This document shows, piece after piece, positions 17,999-27,606 of a DNA stretch of 64,000 bases. The DNA is taken from positions 62,001-126,000 of the forward strand of contig JARKNW010000165.1 in assembly GCA_029976075.1 (NCBI GenBank). The letters are read 5' to 3'. How positions within the stretch are numbered: the first letter of the stretch is position 1; each line of letters opens with the position of its first letter. A program made the position numbers and the translations under genes. Source of the DNA: Pleomorphomonas sp. Lineage in GTDB: Bacteria; Pseudomonadota; Alphaproteobacteria; Rhizobiales; Pleomorphomonadaceae. Below the pieces are notes generated by a model. The model made no database searches and had not been told where the DNA came from. It saw only the letters and a list, made by a program, of their open reading frames with translations.

Positions 17999-19906
17999 AT
18001 GACTGAAGAGACGCACAATCTGTCACGCCGATCGCTGTTGGGTGGCACGGCCAAGACGGCTGTTCTGGCCGGTGTTTCGGCGGCCGCCGTCGGCGGTCTG
18101 GTGACAACCGGCGGCAGCCGGGCAGCCGAACCTGCCAACAAGGCCGAGATCAAGCCGGGTGAACTCGACCAGTATTACGGTTTCTGGTCGTCGGGTCAGA
18201 GCGGCGAAGTGCGCATCATCGGAATGCCGTCGATGCGCGAACTGATGCGCATCCCGGTATTCAACCGCTGCTCGGCCACGGGCTGGGGCCTCACAAACGA
18301 GAGCCTCAAGATCCTGACCGAGAACCTCCTGCCCGATACCAAGGACTTCCTGAAGAAGCGCGGCTGGGCAAACTATCAGAACGGCGACCTGCATCACCCG
18401 CACATGTCGTTCACGGAAGGCAAGTACGACGGTCGCTACATCTTCGTGAACGACAAGGCCAACACGCGTGTCGCCCGCATCCGTTGCGATGTCATGAAGT
18501 GCGACAAGGTCATCGAGATTCCCAACGCGTCCGATATCCATGGCATGCGCCCGCAGAAGTGGCCCCGCACCGGATATATCTTCGCCAACGGCGAGCACCG
18601 GGTGCCGATTCCAAACGACGGCAAGATCCTCGATGAGCCGAAGAAGTATTCCGCCATCTTCACCGCCATCGATGGCGACGAGATGAAGGTTGCCTGGCAG
18701 GTGATCGTCGATGGCAACCTCGACAACTGCGACGCCGACTATAAGGGCAAGTATGCTTTCTCGACCTGCTACAACTCGGAAGAGGGAGTGACACTGGCCG
18801 AGATGACGTCCGCCGAACAGGATTGGGTTGTCATCTTCAACATCGCCCGCATCGAGGAGGCGGTGAAGGCAGGCAAGGCCAAGATGATTGGCGGTGTGCC
18901 GGTTCTCGATGGCCGTCACGGTTCGCCCTATACTGCCTACGTGCCGATCGCCAACAATCCGCACGGCTGCAACATGGCGCCTGACCGCCAGCACCTCTGC
19001 ATCAACGGCAAGCTGTCGCCGACGGTGACCGTGATCGACGTCGATCTCATTGATGCCGTCTTTGAAAAGGGGGCCGAGCCGCGTTCCTGCGTGGTCGCCG
19101 AGCCGGAACTCGGTCTTGGGCCGCTTCATACTGCCTTTGACGGTCGCGGCAACGCCTACACCACGCTGTTCCTCGACAGCCAGATGGTGAAGTGGAACAT
19201 CGAGAAGGCCAAGCGCGCCTACAAGGGTGAAAAGGTCGATCCGATTATCAAGAAGCTCGATGTCGCCTATCAACCGGGCCACAACCATTCGTCGATGGGT
19301 GAGACGCTCGAGACCGACGGCCAATGGCTCGTGTCGCTCAACAAGTTCTCCAAGGACCGTTTCCTCAACGTGGGCCCGCTGAAGCCGGAGAACGACCAGC
19401 TCATCTATATCGGTGACGATGACATGACCTTGATGCACGACGGGCCGGCCTTTGCCGAGCCGCATGACTGCATCATCGTGCGGGCCGACAAGGTCAACCC
19501 GCTGTCGGTCTGGAAGCGGGACGACCCGTTCTTTGCCGATGCCGTCAAGCAGGCCAAGGCTGACGGTGTCGACCTCGAGGGTGACAGCAAGGTCGTTCGC
19601 GATGGCAACAAGGTACGTGTCTACATGACGTCGGTGGCCCCGGCCTTCGGTCTCGAAAGCTTCGAGGTCAACCAGGGCGACGAGGTGACCATCTACATCA
19701 CCAACCTCGATGACGTCGACGATCTGACCCACGGCTTTACTCTCGGCAAGTATGGCATCGCCATGGAGATTGCACCGCAGGCGACGGCGTCGGTGACCTT
19801 CACCGCCGACCGGCCCGGCGTGCACTGGTACTACTGCCAGTGGTTCTGCCATGCCCTCCACATGGAGATGCGCGGCCGCATGTTCGTGAAGCCCACCGCG
19901 ATCTGA
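17999..19906 (+). CDS. nosZ: Nitrous oxide reductase, clade I (TAT-exported)
   Basis: The start at 17999 has a GAGGAG Shine-Dalgarno sequence; upstream in-frame codons overlap nosR. The 635-residue protein begins with the twin-arginine signal SRRSLLGG, which marks clade I. The N-terminal beta-propeller holds CuZ His ligands, visible in [41 protein letters not shown] and EPHDCI. The C-terminal cupredoxin domain holds CuA: HGFTLG and the [12 protein letters not shown] block with Cys at about 613 and 617. It reduces N2O to N2 in the periplasm with electrons from pseudoazurin, cytochrome c or NosR. All ligands that can be checked are present. Confidence 0.97.
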   Translation: MTEETHNLSRRSLLGGTAKTAVLAGVSAAAVGGLVTTGGSRAAEPANKAEIKPGELDQYYGFWSSGQSGEVRIIGMPSMRELMRIPVFNRCSATGWGLTNESLKILTENLLPDTKDFLKKRGWANYQNGDLHHPHMSFTEGKYDGRYIFVNDKANTRVARIRCDVMKCDKVIEIPNASDIHGMRPQKWPRTGYIFANGEHRVPIPNDGKILDEPKKYSAIFTAIDGDEMKVAWQVIVDGNLDNCDADYKGKYAFSTCYNSEEGVTLAEMTSAEQDWVVIFNIARIEEAVKAGKAKMIGGVPVLDGRHGSPYTAYVPIANNPHGCNMAPDRQHLCINGKLSPTVTVIDVDLIDAVFEKGAEPRSCVVAEPELGLGPLHTAFDGRGNAYTTLFLDSQMVKWNIEKAKRAYKGEKVDPIIKKLDVAYQPGHNHSSMGETLETDGQWLVSLNKFSKDRFLNVGPLKPENDQLIYIGDDDMTLMHDGPAFAEPHDCIIVRADKVNPLSVWKRDDPFFADAVKQAKADGVDLEGDSKVVRDGNKVRVYMTSVAPAFGLESFEVNQGDEVTIYITNLDDVDDLTHGFTLGKYGIAMEIAPQATASVTFTADRPGVHWYYCQWFCHALHMEMRGRMFVKPTAI

Positions 19907-19914
19907 GGCAGGCC

Positions 19915-21237
19915 ATGAAGAGCGTGTTCCGCCTCCTCGTCACTGTCCTTCTCGGCTGCACCGGCACTGCCGGTGCGGCGGAGATCGCTGTCGGCAATGA
20001 GGCGGACGCGCTTCGCCATGCCATTGAAACCGCCGCGCCGGGGGATACCCTCCGGCTCGGCGACACTCGTTATGACGGCCCTCTGATCATCGATCGTCCG
20101 CTAACCCTGGTCGGCGCCCGCGACAGTCAGATTGTCGGCAGCGGGGAGGGGACCGTGGTCACCGTTCGGGCTGACGACGTGAGCCTGAATGGGCTTTACA
20201 TAACCGGATCCGGCCGCCGCCTCGACCGGCTCGACAGCGGCATTGCGCTTGCCAAAGGTACCCGCCGCGCCCGTATCGAGGGCAATCGCATCGTCATGAA
20301 TCTGATCGGCATCGACGTGCAAGGGGCGATCGATGCCACGCTGAGCGGCAACACGATTGTTGGCCGTACCGACCTCCACCGGGCCGAAATGGGCTCGGGC
20401 ATCTACGTGTGGAACGCGCCGGGGCTTCTGGCCGAGCACAACGATATCCGCCGCGGTCGCGACGGCATTTTCGTCACCACATCGATGCAAGCCCGCTATC
20501 GCTTCAATCGGATGCAGGAACTGCGCTTCGCATTCCATTCGATGAACGCCAACGACATTGTGCTGGAGCACAATGTATCGCGCGGCAACATGCTCGGCTT
20601 TGCCTTCATGTTCTCTAGCAATGTGACGGCTACCGACAATCTTTCCGTGGGCGACGCCACCCACGGTCTGTTTCTCAACTCCGTCAACGACTCGCGCATC
20701 ATCCACAACGAGGTACGCACCGGCGGTGAGAAATGCCTCTTCGTCTACAGCGCCACTCGCAACCGCATCGAGGGCAACCGCCTCGAAGGCTGCGATATCG
20801 GCATTCACTTGACCGGCGGGTCGGCTGAAAACGTGCTGACCGGCAATGCCGTCATCGGCAACCGCACCCAGGTCAAATATGTCGGCACGCGCTGGCTGGA
20901 GTGGAGCGGTATTCCCGAAGGTGCCGACAAGACCGAAACCCGGCTTGGCAATTTCTGGTCCGATCACGTCGCGTTCGATATCGACGGCGATGGGATCGCC
21001 GACAGTCCCTATCGGCCGAATGACACGGTCGACGTGCTGACATGGAGCCAGCCGATGACACGGCTGCTTCTCGGCGCGCCGGCGGTGCAGCTCATCCGCT
21101 GGGCTCAATCGCGGTTCCCCGGTCTTCTGCCCGGCGGCGTCATCGATAGCCATCCGCTGATGTCGCCCGAGGGCACCGGTCCTCGCCCGCTGGATACCCC
21201 TATGACGGTCGGCTTCATTCCGGCCGGGGAGAACTGA
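19915..21237 (+). CDS. nosD: NosD, periplasmic beta-helix copper-assembly protein
   Basis: The ATG at 19915 follows the nosZ stop by eight bases and gives a Sec signal peptide ending near GAAEI. The 440-residue protein consists of parallel beta-helix (PbH1) turns, seen as repeated hydrophobic-Asn-Gly-rich units such as IEGNRIVMN, LSGNTIVG, LEHNVSRGN and IEGNRLEG. The segment LGNFWSDHVAFDIDGDGIADSPY is typical of NosD. NosD works with the NosFY ABC complex in building the CuZ site. It lies within nosRZDFYLX. Confidence 0.95.
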   Translation: MKSVFRLLVTVLLGCTGTAGAAEIAVGNEADALRHAIETAAPGDTLRLGDTRYDGPLIIDRPLTLVGARDSQIVGSGEGTVVTVRADDVSLNGLYITGSGRRLDRLDSGIALAKGTRRARIEGNRIVMNLIGIDVQGAIDATLSGNTIVGRTDLHRAEMGSGIYVWNAPGLLAEHNDIRRGRDGIFVTTSMQARYRFNRMQELRFAFHSMNANDIVLEHNVSRGNMLGFAFMFSSNVTATDNLSVGDATHGLFLNSVNDSRIIHNEVRTGGEKCLFVYSATRNRIEGNRLEGCDIGIHLTGGSAENVLTGNAVIGNRTQVKYVGTRWLEWSGIPEGADKTETRLGNFWSDHVAFDIDGDGIADSPYRPNDTVDVLTWSQPMTRLLLGAPAVQLIRWAQSRFPGLLPGGVIDSHPLMSPEGTGPRPLDTPMTVGFIPAGEN

Positions 21238-21238
21238 C

Positions 21239-22153
21239 ATGACGGACGCCGCCATTCTGTCCATCGACGGGCTGACCATCCGCTTCGGCGCGGTGACGGC
21301 GGTCGACGATGTCAGCCTTTCCGTGGCGTCCGGCGAGCGGGTGGCGCTGCTCGGCCACAACGGTGCCGGCAAGTCGACCCTTTTCAAGACCGTTCTCGGC
21401 TTCCTGAAGCCAGCCGCCGGCCATCTCTCGATTGCTGGCGCCGCGCCTGGATCGAACGCCGCGCGCCAGGCCGTCAGTTATCTGCCCGAGCAGGTGGTTT
21501 TTCCGAAAGTGCTGACCGGGGCGGAAGTCCTCGCCCATTTTGCTCGCCTGAAAGGCGTGTCGCCAAAGACGGCGCTGCCGCTCCTTGAGACAGTCGGCAT
21601 CGCCGACGCAGCCGATCGTACGGTCGGAACCTACTCCAAGGGCATGCGCCAGCGTCTCGGGCTTGCCCAGGCACTGATCGGATCGCCGCGTCTCCTGCTG
21701 CTCGACGAGCCTACGTCTGGCCTAGACCCTGTTTCGCGGCGTGAGTTCTATGATGTTCTCGAGGCATCGGCCCGGGCCGGCACGGCCGTTCTTCTGTCGT
21801 CGCACTCGCTCTCGGAAATCGAAAATCGCATCGACCGCATCGCCATCCTGACCAGGGGGAGGCTGCGTGCCGAGGGATCGCTCGCCGACCTGTCGCGCCG
21901 GGCCGGCCTGCCGATCCGCATTCGCGTCGAGGCGGCCGAAGGTCGGGTCGAAGCCGTTCACGCCCATCTCGGCGGCGAACGGTTCAATGGTCGTTCCGTG
22001 GTGATCACCTGCCGTGCCGAGGAAAAGGTCGGCGCGCTCGCCCGCCTCGCCGAACTCGGGTCCGACGTATCCGACATCGATATCGCCTTGCCGGATCTCG
22101 ATGATGTTTACCGCCATTATTCTGCGGCAAGTGTTCAGGGAGCCGTGCAATGA
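21239..22153 (+). CDS. nosF: NosF, ABC ATPase for CuZ assembly
   Basis: This is a 304-residue cytoplasmic ATPase. Walker A is GHNGAGKST at about residues 39-47, the signature is YSKGMRQRLGLAQ at about 131, and Walker B is LLLLDEPTSGLDP. The D-loop and switch His (SSHSLSE) are intact. It pairs with NosY, which it overlaps by ATGA, and drives conformational change in NosD for sulfur or copper delivery. It begins one base after the nosD stop. Confidence 0.95.
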   Translation: MTDAAILSIDGLTIRFGAVTAVDDVSLSVASGERVALLGHNGAGKSTLFKTVLGFLKPAAGHLSIAGAAPGSNAARQAVSYLPEQVVFPKVLTGAEVLAHFARLKGVSPKTALPLLETVGIADAADRTVGTYSKGMRQRLGLAQALIGSPRLLLLDEPTSGLDPVSRREFYDVLEASARAGTAVLLSSHSLSEIENRIDRIAILTRGRLRAEGSLADLSRRAGLPIRIRVEAAEGRVEAVHAHLGGERFNGRSVVITCRAEEKVGALARLAELGSDVSDIDIALPDLDDVYRHYSAASVQGAVQ

Positions 22154-22986
22154 ACGGCATCGACCGCATGGCGGCTGTGACCGCCACCGAGTTTCGCCTC
22201 GCCTTTCGCAATCGATGGGTCTTGCTGTCGACATTGGCCTTCACGTTGTTCGCGCTGGCACTCGCATTTCTTGGCTCGGGACCGAGTGGTGCGCTCAAGG
22301 CGGATGCGCTGACGCTGACCGCGGCGAGCCTCGCTACCCTCACCGTCTACCTGGTACCGCTGATGGCGTTGCTCGTTTCCTATGACAGCATTGCCGGCGA
22401 AATCGAGCGCGGTACGCTGGCCCTGGTTCTGGCAACGCCACTGAGGCGCGGCGAACTGGTCATGGCGAAATTTCTTGGCCATCTTGCCGTGCTGGCATTG
22501 GCCATTGCCGTGGGTTACGGCATAGCCGGTGCGGTAATCGCCGGCGTTCATGGTGCCGACACGCCTGGTTTTCTTGCCTGGGCGCGCCTCCTCAGCACGG
22601 CCATACTGCTCGGAGCGGTCTTCATAGCCCTGGGAATGGCGCTGTCCGGTTTGCCACGTCAAACCGGCACCGCCGCCGCGCTGGCCATTGGCGCCTGGCT
22701 GATATTGGTGGTGCTTTACGACCTGGCTCTTCTCGGAGCCGTCATCGTCGACCAGGGCGGCGCTTTCACCAAGACGGTGTTTCCGGGGCTGGTCCTCGCC
22801 AACCCCGGCGACGCGTTCCGGCTCTACAATCTCGCGCTGATCGAATCGAACGCGCCGGTCGCAGGCCTTGACGGCCTAGCCCATACCCTTCCCTTCCCGG
22901 TCTCCAGTGCGCTCGGCGTGCTCCTTCTCTGGCTGGTCGCAAGCCTCGCCGTCGCCTGGACCCTCATCCGGAGAATCCGTCCATGA
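22150..22986 (+). CDS. nosY: NosY, ABC permease for CuZ assembly
   Basis: This 278-residue protein has about six membrane helices and the ABC-2 pattern of the NosY family, including YDSIAGEIERGTLALVLATPLRRGELVMAKFLGHL near residues 77-111. The large C-terminal periplasmic part seen in some exporters is absent, as usual for NosY. Overlaps with nosF (ATGA) and nosL (ATGA) imply translational coupling. It forms the membrane part of the NosDFY complex. Confidence 0.94.
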   Translation: MNGIDRMAAVTATEFRLAFRNRWVLLSTLAFTLFALALAFLGSGPSGALKADALTLTAASLATLTVYLVPLMALLVSYDSIAGEIERGTLALVLATPLRRGELVMAKFLGHLAVLALAIAVGYGIAGAVIAGVHGADTPGFLAWARLLSTAILLGAVFIALGMALSGLPRQTGTAAALAIGAWLILVVLYDLALLGAVIVDQGGAFTKTVFPGLVLANPGDAFRLYNLALIESNAPVAGLDGLAHTLPFPVSSALGVLLLWLVASLAVAWTLIRRIRP

Positions 22987-23525
22987 TGATCAACCGCATC
23001 CTGTTCGCCTTGGTTATCTCCACCGCGCTGGCCCTGCCACTTGCCGCCTGCAAGGAGGAAGCGGCGGTCAAGCCCGCCGCTGTGACGATGACCGACGAGG
23101 CGCTTGGCTATTACTGCCAGATGTATCTCGCCGATCACGGTGGCCCCAAGGCGCAGATCCATGAGAAGGGCCAGGACCATCCCCTTTGGTTCTCGCAGGT
23201 GAGCGATGCGGTGACCTACCTGCGCGGTGGCGAGAAGCGGGGAGATATCACCGCCGTCTACGTCTCGGACATGGAGAAGGCACCGAACTGGGCCGAGCCC
23301 GGCCGTGACAACTGGATCGATGCCGACGCGGCGGTGTTCGTGATTGGCAGCCGACAGGCCGGTGCCATGGGCATGCCCGAGGCCATTCCCTTCGGCAGTC
23401 GCAAGGCGGCCGATGATTTCGCGGCGCGCGAGGGCGGGGTGATCGTCAAGCTCGCGGAGATTCCCGACAAGTATCTAGGCCCGGCCAATGCCGAGCCCAA
23501 CAGTCATTCCGACATGCAGATGTGA
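22983..23525 (+). CDS. nosL: NosL, copper chaperone lipoprotein
   Basis: This 180-residue protein starts with a lipoprotein signal ending in the lipobox LAAC, so Cys at about residue 23 would be acylated and anchored in the outer membrane. The NosL copper-binding region is visible as CQMYLADHGGPKAQIHEKG, with Cys, Met and nearby His. NosL supplies Cu(I) to apo-NosZ through NosD/NosFY. It overlaps nosY by ATGA and lies seven bases before nosX. Confidence 0.95.
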   Translation: MMINRILFALVISTALALPLAACKEEAAVKPAAVTMTDEALGYYCQMYLADHGGPKAQIHEKGQDHPLWFSQVSDAVTYLRGGEKRGDITAVYVSDMEKAPNWAEPGRDNWIDADAAVFVIGSRQAGAMGMPEAIPFGSRKAADDFAAREGGVIVKLAEIPDKYLGPANAEPNSHSDMQM

Positions 23526-23532
23526 GGCCAAC

Positions 23533-24495
23533 ATGGCAGGTTTCCTCGCTCGGCCGATCGCTCGGCGCCGTTTCATTCTCATCGGCGCGGCGCTCGCCGC
23601 CGTGGCTTTTGCTCCCGCTGCGCTCGCCGTGGCGCCCGTTCGCCGTTGGTCCGGCTCTGCGCTCGGTGCTCACGCTTCGATCGAACTTGTCGGTGGTGAT
23701 GCGGCCTTCGCCGAGGCCACCTTCACGGCCGTCGAGCAGGAGATCGCCCGCCTTGAGGCACTCTTCAGCCTCTATCGCACCGATAGCGCGCTATCCCGCC
23801 TGAATGCCACTGGTCGCCTCGATGCGCCGGAGGCCGACTTCCTGCGTCTGCTGGCCTTGGTAAGGAGTGCGCATTCCGAAACCGGAGGCCTGTTCGATCC
23901 GACGGTACAGCCGTTGTTCGTCGCCTATGCCACCCATTATGCCAGCGGGCGAACAGATCCGCTTCCTGCCGAGGCGCTTGCCGACGGGTTGAAGCGGGTT
24001 GGTTTCGATAAGGTCGTCTTCGATGAAGATGCCGTGCGCTTTTCACAGCCGGGTATGGCGATGACGCTAAACGGCGTTGCACAAGGCTACATCACCGATC
24101 GCGTCGCTGATCTTCTGAAAGCACGGGGCTTCGCCAACGTTCTGCTCGACATTGGGGAGATCAGGGCCCTCGGCGGCGGTCGCGATAATCAGGGCTGGAA
24201 GGTTGGGCTCGCAGCCGGTCCGAACGGCGATGCGCTGGCGGGGACGCTGCGCCTCAGGGATCGGGCCGTTGCCACGTCGATGATGGATGGCACCGTCATC
24301 GATCCTGCCGGTCTCGTCGGCCATATCCTGCATCCCGGAAAAGGCGCGATTGCCTCCGTCTTCTCGGCCGTCAGCGTTGTGGCGCCGGAAGCCGCGCTCG
24401 CCGATGCCTTGTCGACAGCGGCTGTTCTGATGGCTCCGAACGAACTCGCAAGGCTTGATCGTGCCGGCGTCGAGGTTCACGCGACGCCGGTCTGA
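23533..24495 (+). CDS. nosX: NosX, ApbE-family FAD:protein FMN transferase
   Basis: The ATG at 23533 follows the nosL stop by seven bases; the frame open from 23488 overlaps nosL. The 320-residue protein has a twin-arginine-like signal (ARRRFILIGAALAA), so it is periplasmic. ApbE landmarks are LFSLYRTDSALSRLN, GVAQGYITDRVADLLK and VLLDIGEIRALGG, with the magnesium-site region near PEAALADALSTAA. It transfers FMN to the Thr of the SGAT motif in NosR. A nosX at the end of the operon is typical of alphaproteobacterial denitrifiers. Confidence 0.94.
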   Translation: MAGFLARPIARRRFILIGAALAAVAFAPAALAVAPVRRWSGSALGAHASIELVGGDAAFAEATFTAVEQEIARLEALFSLYRTDSALSRLNATGRLDAPEADFLRLLALVRSAHSETGGLFDPTVQPLFVAYATHYASGRTDPLPAEALADGLKRVGFDKVVFDEDAVRFSQPGMAMTLNGVAQGYITDRVADLLKARGFANVLLDIGEIRALGGGRDNQGWKVGLAAGPNGDALAGTLRLRDRAVATSMMDGTVIDPAGLVGHILHPGKGAIASVFSAVSVVAPEAALADALSTAAVLMAPNELARLDRAGVEVHATPV

Positions 24496-24505
24496 CGCGG
24501 AGACC

Positions 24506-25216
24506 TCAAGCAGCCGGCGCGACCAGTCCTCCGCAGCGAAGTTCGGCATCGGACACGTCCTGCCGGCCGTAAACCTTGAACATTCCGAACACATTCTGCA
24601 TTTCGGTGTCGTCGAGAATCACCGGCGTTCCCACGGCAAGCGTCCGCCAGTACTGGGCAGCGATGGTCTCGACCTCGACAAGCAGCGCGTAGGCCTTCTT
24701 GAGGTTCGAGCCCAGCACGATCACGCCGTGGTTGGCGAGCAGGCAGGCGAGGCGGCCTTCCAGAGCCTTGAGCGCGTGGTCGGAGAGTGCCTGCGAACCA
24801 AAGGTGGCATACTGCGCACAACGAATATTCTCGCCACCGGCAGCTGCCACCATGTAATGGACTGCCGGAATATCGCGACGCAGGCAGGAGATGACCGTCG
24901 AGAACATCGAGTGGGTGTGAATTACCGTGTCTATATCGGGGCGATGCAGCAGGATGTCGCGATGAAAACGCCATTCGCTGGTCGGCCGACAGGGACCATA
25001 ATAGGTACCATCGAACGCCATCTCGACGATCTGATCCTCGGTCATGCCTGCATAGGGAATGCCCGTGGGGGTTACCAGAAAGCGCCCCTCGCCGATGCGA
25101 ACGCTGACGTTGCCCGAGGTGCCTTGGTTGACGCCGGACGCGTTCATTTCGCGACAGGTGGCGATGATCTCGGTCCGCAGGGCGAGATGGGAGAGGGCGG
25201 AAAGGCTGGCAGGCAT
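24506..25216 (-). CDS. Class II aldolase (L-fuculose-phosphate/5-deoxyribulose-phosphate aldolase type)
   Basis: The start at 25216 has GAGGA nine bases upstream; 14 in-frame codons before it look untranslated. The 236-residue protein shows the zinc site: HTHS at about residues 93-96 and the later His in LLANHGV. GNVSVR near the N-terminus binds phosphate, and SEWRFH contains the catalytic Glu. The family cleaves ketose-1-phosphates to DHAP and an aldehyde. The gene is divergent from a SorC-type regulator and near an mtnA-like gene. That points to 5-deoxyribulose-1-phosphate or 5-methylthioribulose-1-phosphate as substrate, though fuculose-1-phosphate cannot be excluded. A ten-base gap separates it from the convergent nosX. 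Confidence 0.85.
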   Translation of the reverse strand: MPASLSALSHLALRTEIIATCREMNASGVNQGTSGNVSVRIGEGRFLVTPTGIPYAGMTEDQIVEMAFDGTYYGPCRPTSEWRFHRDILLHRPDIDTVIHTHSMFSTVISCLRRDIPAVHYMVAAAGGENIRCAQYATFGSQALSDHALKALEGRLACLLANHGVIVLGSNLKKAYALLVEVETIAAQYWRTLAVGTPVILDDTEMQNVFGMFKVYGRQDVSDAELRCGGLVAPAA

Positions 25217-25304
25217 TCTGGTGTCCTCGTTGATGGAGCGATATAGCGTGTTCGACACGCAAGACGAGCAATGGCACTTGGCGCGGTTAGGTGCTTATGT
25301 TAAC

Positions 25305-25325
25305 TGACGTTGTCAATTGTCGATC
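25305..25325. promoter_or_regulatory. Candidate SorC-family operator between the aldolase and regulator genes
   Basis: TGAC-GTT-GTCA (25305-25315) is a small inverted repeat within the word TTGTCAATTGTCGATC (25310-25325). A near copy, TTGTCAAGATCGATT, lies upstream of the transporter operon at 28038-28052. The shared word at the two promoters of one putative pathway suggests a common regulator, most simply the SorC protein encoded beside it. Confidence 0.4.
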
Positions 25326-25363
25326 TGAAGCGACGCGCTTTGGACGATGGGATTGGGAAGATC

Positions 25364-26386
25364 ATGGCGCTACGCTCGAGGATGAAGGACAAGGCTGACC
25401 GGCCGGGGGCCGTCGATGGGGATAACCGGACGCCGTTGCCGCGACCGGGCGAGTACCTCGCCGATCCGCTCCTGTGGGCATCCTGGCTCTATCATCACGA
25501 CGAGATGACGCAGAGCCAGATCGCCGACCTGATGGGTGTTTCGCGCGCGACGGTGGTGAACTACCTCCAGCAGGCGCGTGACCTGCATTACGTCAAGGTG
25601 GTGGTGCGGCCCGAGCTTCTGAACTCGATCGACCTTGCCCAGCAGCTCAAGCAGGCCTTCGGTCTGACCGAATGCATGGTCATTCCCTTCGACGGTGGCG
25701 TGCGGCCGCCGAGTGAGCGTATCGGTCGCGCAGGCGCCCAGTATCTCGATCAGATTCTGATGAATGGTGACGTTCTGGGTGTCGCCTGGGGCCGTACGGT
25801 GCTGTCGCTGGCGGAAAATCTGCCGGAAAAAGCCATGCCGGATAGCTGTGTCGTGCAGGTCATCGGCAGTCAGCGATCCGCCTACGATGGGTTCACGGCG
25901 GAAGAATGTGTTGCCTTCATCGCCCGGCGGCTGCACGCCCGTTCGATCAGTCTGCACGCGCCGGCGGCATTGTCGAATGCGGCGCTGCGCGATGCGCTGA
26001 TGCGCGAGCCGACCATTCAGGAACAGTTCGCCCGCATCCGTTCCTGCAACAAGCTGTTGTTTGGCGTCTGTACGGTTAAGGCCAATAGCCTGGTATTCGC
26101 CTCGGGGCTGATCTCCGTCGACGAGAGCAAGTATTACATCGCCAACGGCGCCGTCGGCGTCATTGCCGGCCGCTTCTACGACATCGATGGCAACTGGCTG
26201 CGCGGCACCATGGATGACCGCATGATCGGTATGACGCTCGACGATGTGCGCGGCGTGCCGACCCGCATCGCGGCGGCGGGCGGCCCGGACAAGACCGACG
26301 CCGTTCTCGGCGCCTTGCGTGGCGGTTACATTACCGCGCTGATTACCGACGAACCGACTGCTCGCAATATTCTTGGGCGACTCTAG
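25364..26386 (+). CDS. SorC/LsrR-family sugar-responsive transcriptional regulator
   Basis: The ATG at 25364 is preferred (weak GGGAAG upstream); a TTG at 25310 would add 18 residues without a ribosome site and would cover a likely operator. The 340-residue protein has an N-terminal helix-turn-helix, DEMTQSQIADLMGVSRATVVNYLQQAR, then a SorC sugar-phosphate effector domain (GVAWGRTVLSLAENL, GFTAEECVAFIARRL, GAVGVIAGRFYDIDG). Regulators of this class, including LsrR and SorC, are usually released by a phosphorylated sugar. It is divergent from the aldolase gene and convergent to the mtnA-like gene, so it most likely controls this salvage locus. Confidence 0.88.
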   Translation: MALRSRMKDKADRPGAVDGDNRTPLPRPGEYLADPLLWASWLYHHDEMTQSQIADLMGVSRATVVNYLQQARDLHYVKVVVRPELLNSIDLAQQLKQAFGLTECMVIPFDGGVRPPSERIGRAGAQYLDQILMNGDVLGVAWGRTVLSLAENLPEKAMPDSCVVQVIGSQRSAYDGFTAEECVAFIARRLHARSISLHAPAALSNAALRDALMREPTIQEQFARIRSCNKLLFGVCTVKANSLVFASGLISVDESKYYIANGAVGVIAGRFYDIDGNWLRGTMDDRMIGMTLDDVRGVPTRIAAAGGPDKTDAVLGALRGGYITALITDEPTARNILGRL

Positions 26387-26425
26387 GTTAGTTTGAGGGG
26401 TGGGTGACCTTTGACCGGCGCGGAA

Positions 26426-26457
26426 CGAAAAAGGCGCCGGCTGGGAGGAGCCGGCGC
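26426..26457 (-). terminator. Rho-independent terminator of the mtnA-like gene
   Basis: On the minus strand, GCGCCGGCT and AGCCGGCGC form a perfect nine-base stem (26434-26457) around a six-base loop, followed by CTTTTTCG. It lies 49 bases after the mtnA-like stop. On the plus strand the hairpin also follows the regulator gene but lacks a U-run. Confidence 0.85.
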
Positions 26458-26505
26458 ATGCCCCCGCGCCGGATCGGGTGGCCGATGCTGGGCAGGGGCG
26501 GGTTT

Positions 26506-27606
26506 TCATTTGGCTATCTGCTCCGGATAGAGCTTGAGGAGGCCTTCGCGGCTGGCGGCAGTGATGCCGCGTTCGGTGATGAGGCCGGTCACCAGACGGG
26601 CCGGTGTCACGTCGAAGCCGTAGTTGAGTGCCGGGCTCCCCATGGGCAGGATGTCGACCGTCTCGAGCCGGCTGTCGGCGGTGCGGCCGGTGATGTGACT
26701 GAGCTCGCGGGCGTCACGCTCCTCGATCGGGATCTCGCGAATGCCATCTTCCAACGTCCAATCGATGGTGGTGAACGGCAGCCCGACGTAGAAGGGCACG
26801 CCGTTGTCACGGGCGGCGAGTGCTTTCAGGTAGGTACCGATCTTGTTGCAGACGTCGCCGGTCGCCGTGGTGCGGTCTGTGCCGACGATCACAAGATCGA
26901 CCAGCCCATGCTGCATCAGATGCCCCCCCAGGTTGTCGGCGATCACGGTGTGATCGACGCCGTGCTGACCGAGTTCGAAGGCCGTGAGGCTGGCACCCTG
27001 GTTACGGGGCCGTGTCTCGTCGACCCACACATGAACAGGAATACCCGCCTCGAAGGCCATGTAGATGGGGGCGAGGGCTGTGCCCCAGTCGATGCAGGCG
27101 AGCCAGCCGGCGTTGCAGTGGGTGAGCACATTGAGACGCGAAGGCTTGCCCTTCTTCTCCCAGAGGTCGCGGATGATCGAGAAGCCATGCCGGCCGATGG
27201 CCTTGCAGGTCTCGACGTCCTCGTCGCAGATCTCGGCGGCACGGCGATAGGCGAGACCCATGCGTTCGGATCGTGCGACCTTGAGCAGGCGGCCCTTGAG
27301 ATCGTCGAGGCCCCAGCGCAGATTGACGGCTGTGGGGCGAGTGGCGAGCAACGCCGCATAGGCCTGCTCGAGGTTCTCGTTGGAAGAGTCCTCGCGCATG
27401 GCGAGCGCCATGCCATAAGCGCCCGTGGCGCCGATAAGAGGCGCGCCTCGCACCATCATGTCTCGAATGGCCAGTGCCGCATCCTGCCAGGTTCGCAGCG
27501 TCCTTGTCGCGACCTCGAAAGGCAGTTTGGTCTGGTCGATGATCTCGACCCCCCAGCTGTCCTCAGCCACCCAGATCGTTCGCGTGGATTTGCCGTAGAT
27601 CTTCAT
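26506..27606 (-). CDS. MtnA-like 5-methylthioribose-1-phosphate/5-deoxyribose-1-phosphate isomerase
   Basis: This 366-residue protein belongs to the MtnA/eIF2B-related family. [13 protein letters not shown] near residues 52-64 binds the phosphate sugar. The catalytic Cys sits in THCNAGWLA at about residue 160, and the catalytic Asp in [18 protein letters not shown] at about 239. [18 protein letters not shown] is also typical. MtnA enzymes convert MTR-1-phosphate to the 1-phosphoketose and, where tested, also 5-deoxyribose-1-phosphate. The Asp motif differs from the usual GADR(I/V)..NGD wording, so this may be a subfamily. GAGG lies seven bases before the ATG. No other methionine-salvage gene (mtnB, C, D) is in the window, which fits a DHAP-forming shunt instead. 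Confidence 0.88.
   Translation of the reverse strand: MKIYGKSTRTIWVAEDSWGVEIIDQTKLPFEVATRTLRTWQDAALAIRDMMVRGAPLIGATGAYGMALAMREDSSNENLEQAYAALLATRPTAVNLRWGLDDLKGRLLKVARSERMGLAYRRAAEICDEDVETCKAIGRHGFSIIRDLWEKKGKPSRLNVLTHCNAGWLACIDWGTALAPIYMAFEAGIPVHVWVDETRPRNQGASLTAFELGQHGVDHTVIADNLGGHLMQHGLVDLVIVGTDRTTATGDVCNKIGTYLKALAARDNGVPFYVGLPFTTIDWTLEDGIREIPIEERDARELSHITGRTADSRLETVDILPMGSPALNYGFDVTPARLVTGLITERGITAASREGLLKLYPEQIAK

Noticed and set aside
18023-19861. A 612-codon minus-strand open frame
   Set aside because: It is a mirror of nosZ in the antisense frame, rich in Val/Leu/Asp without motifs.
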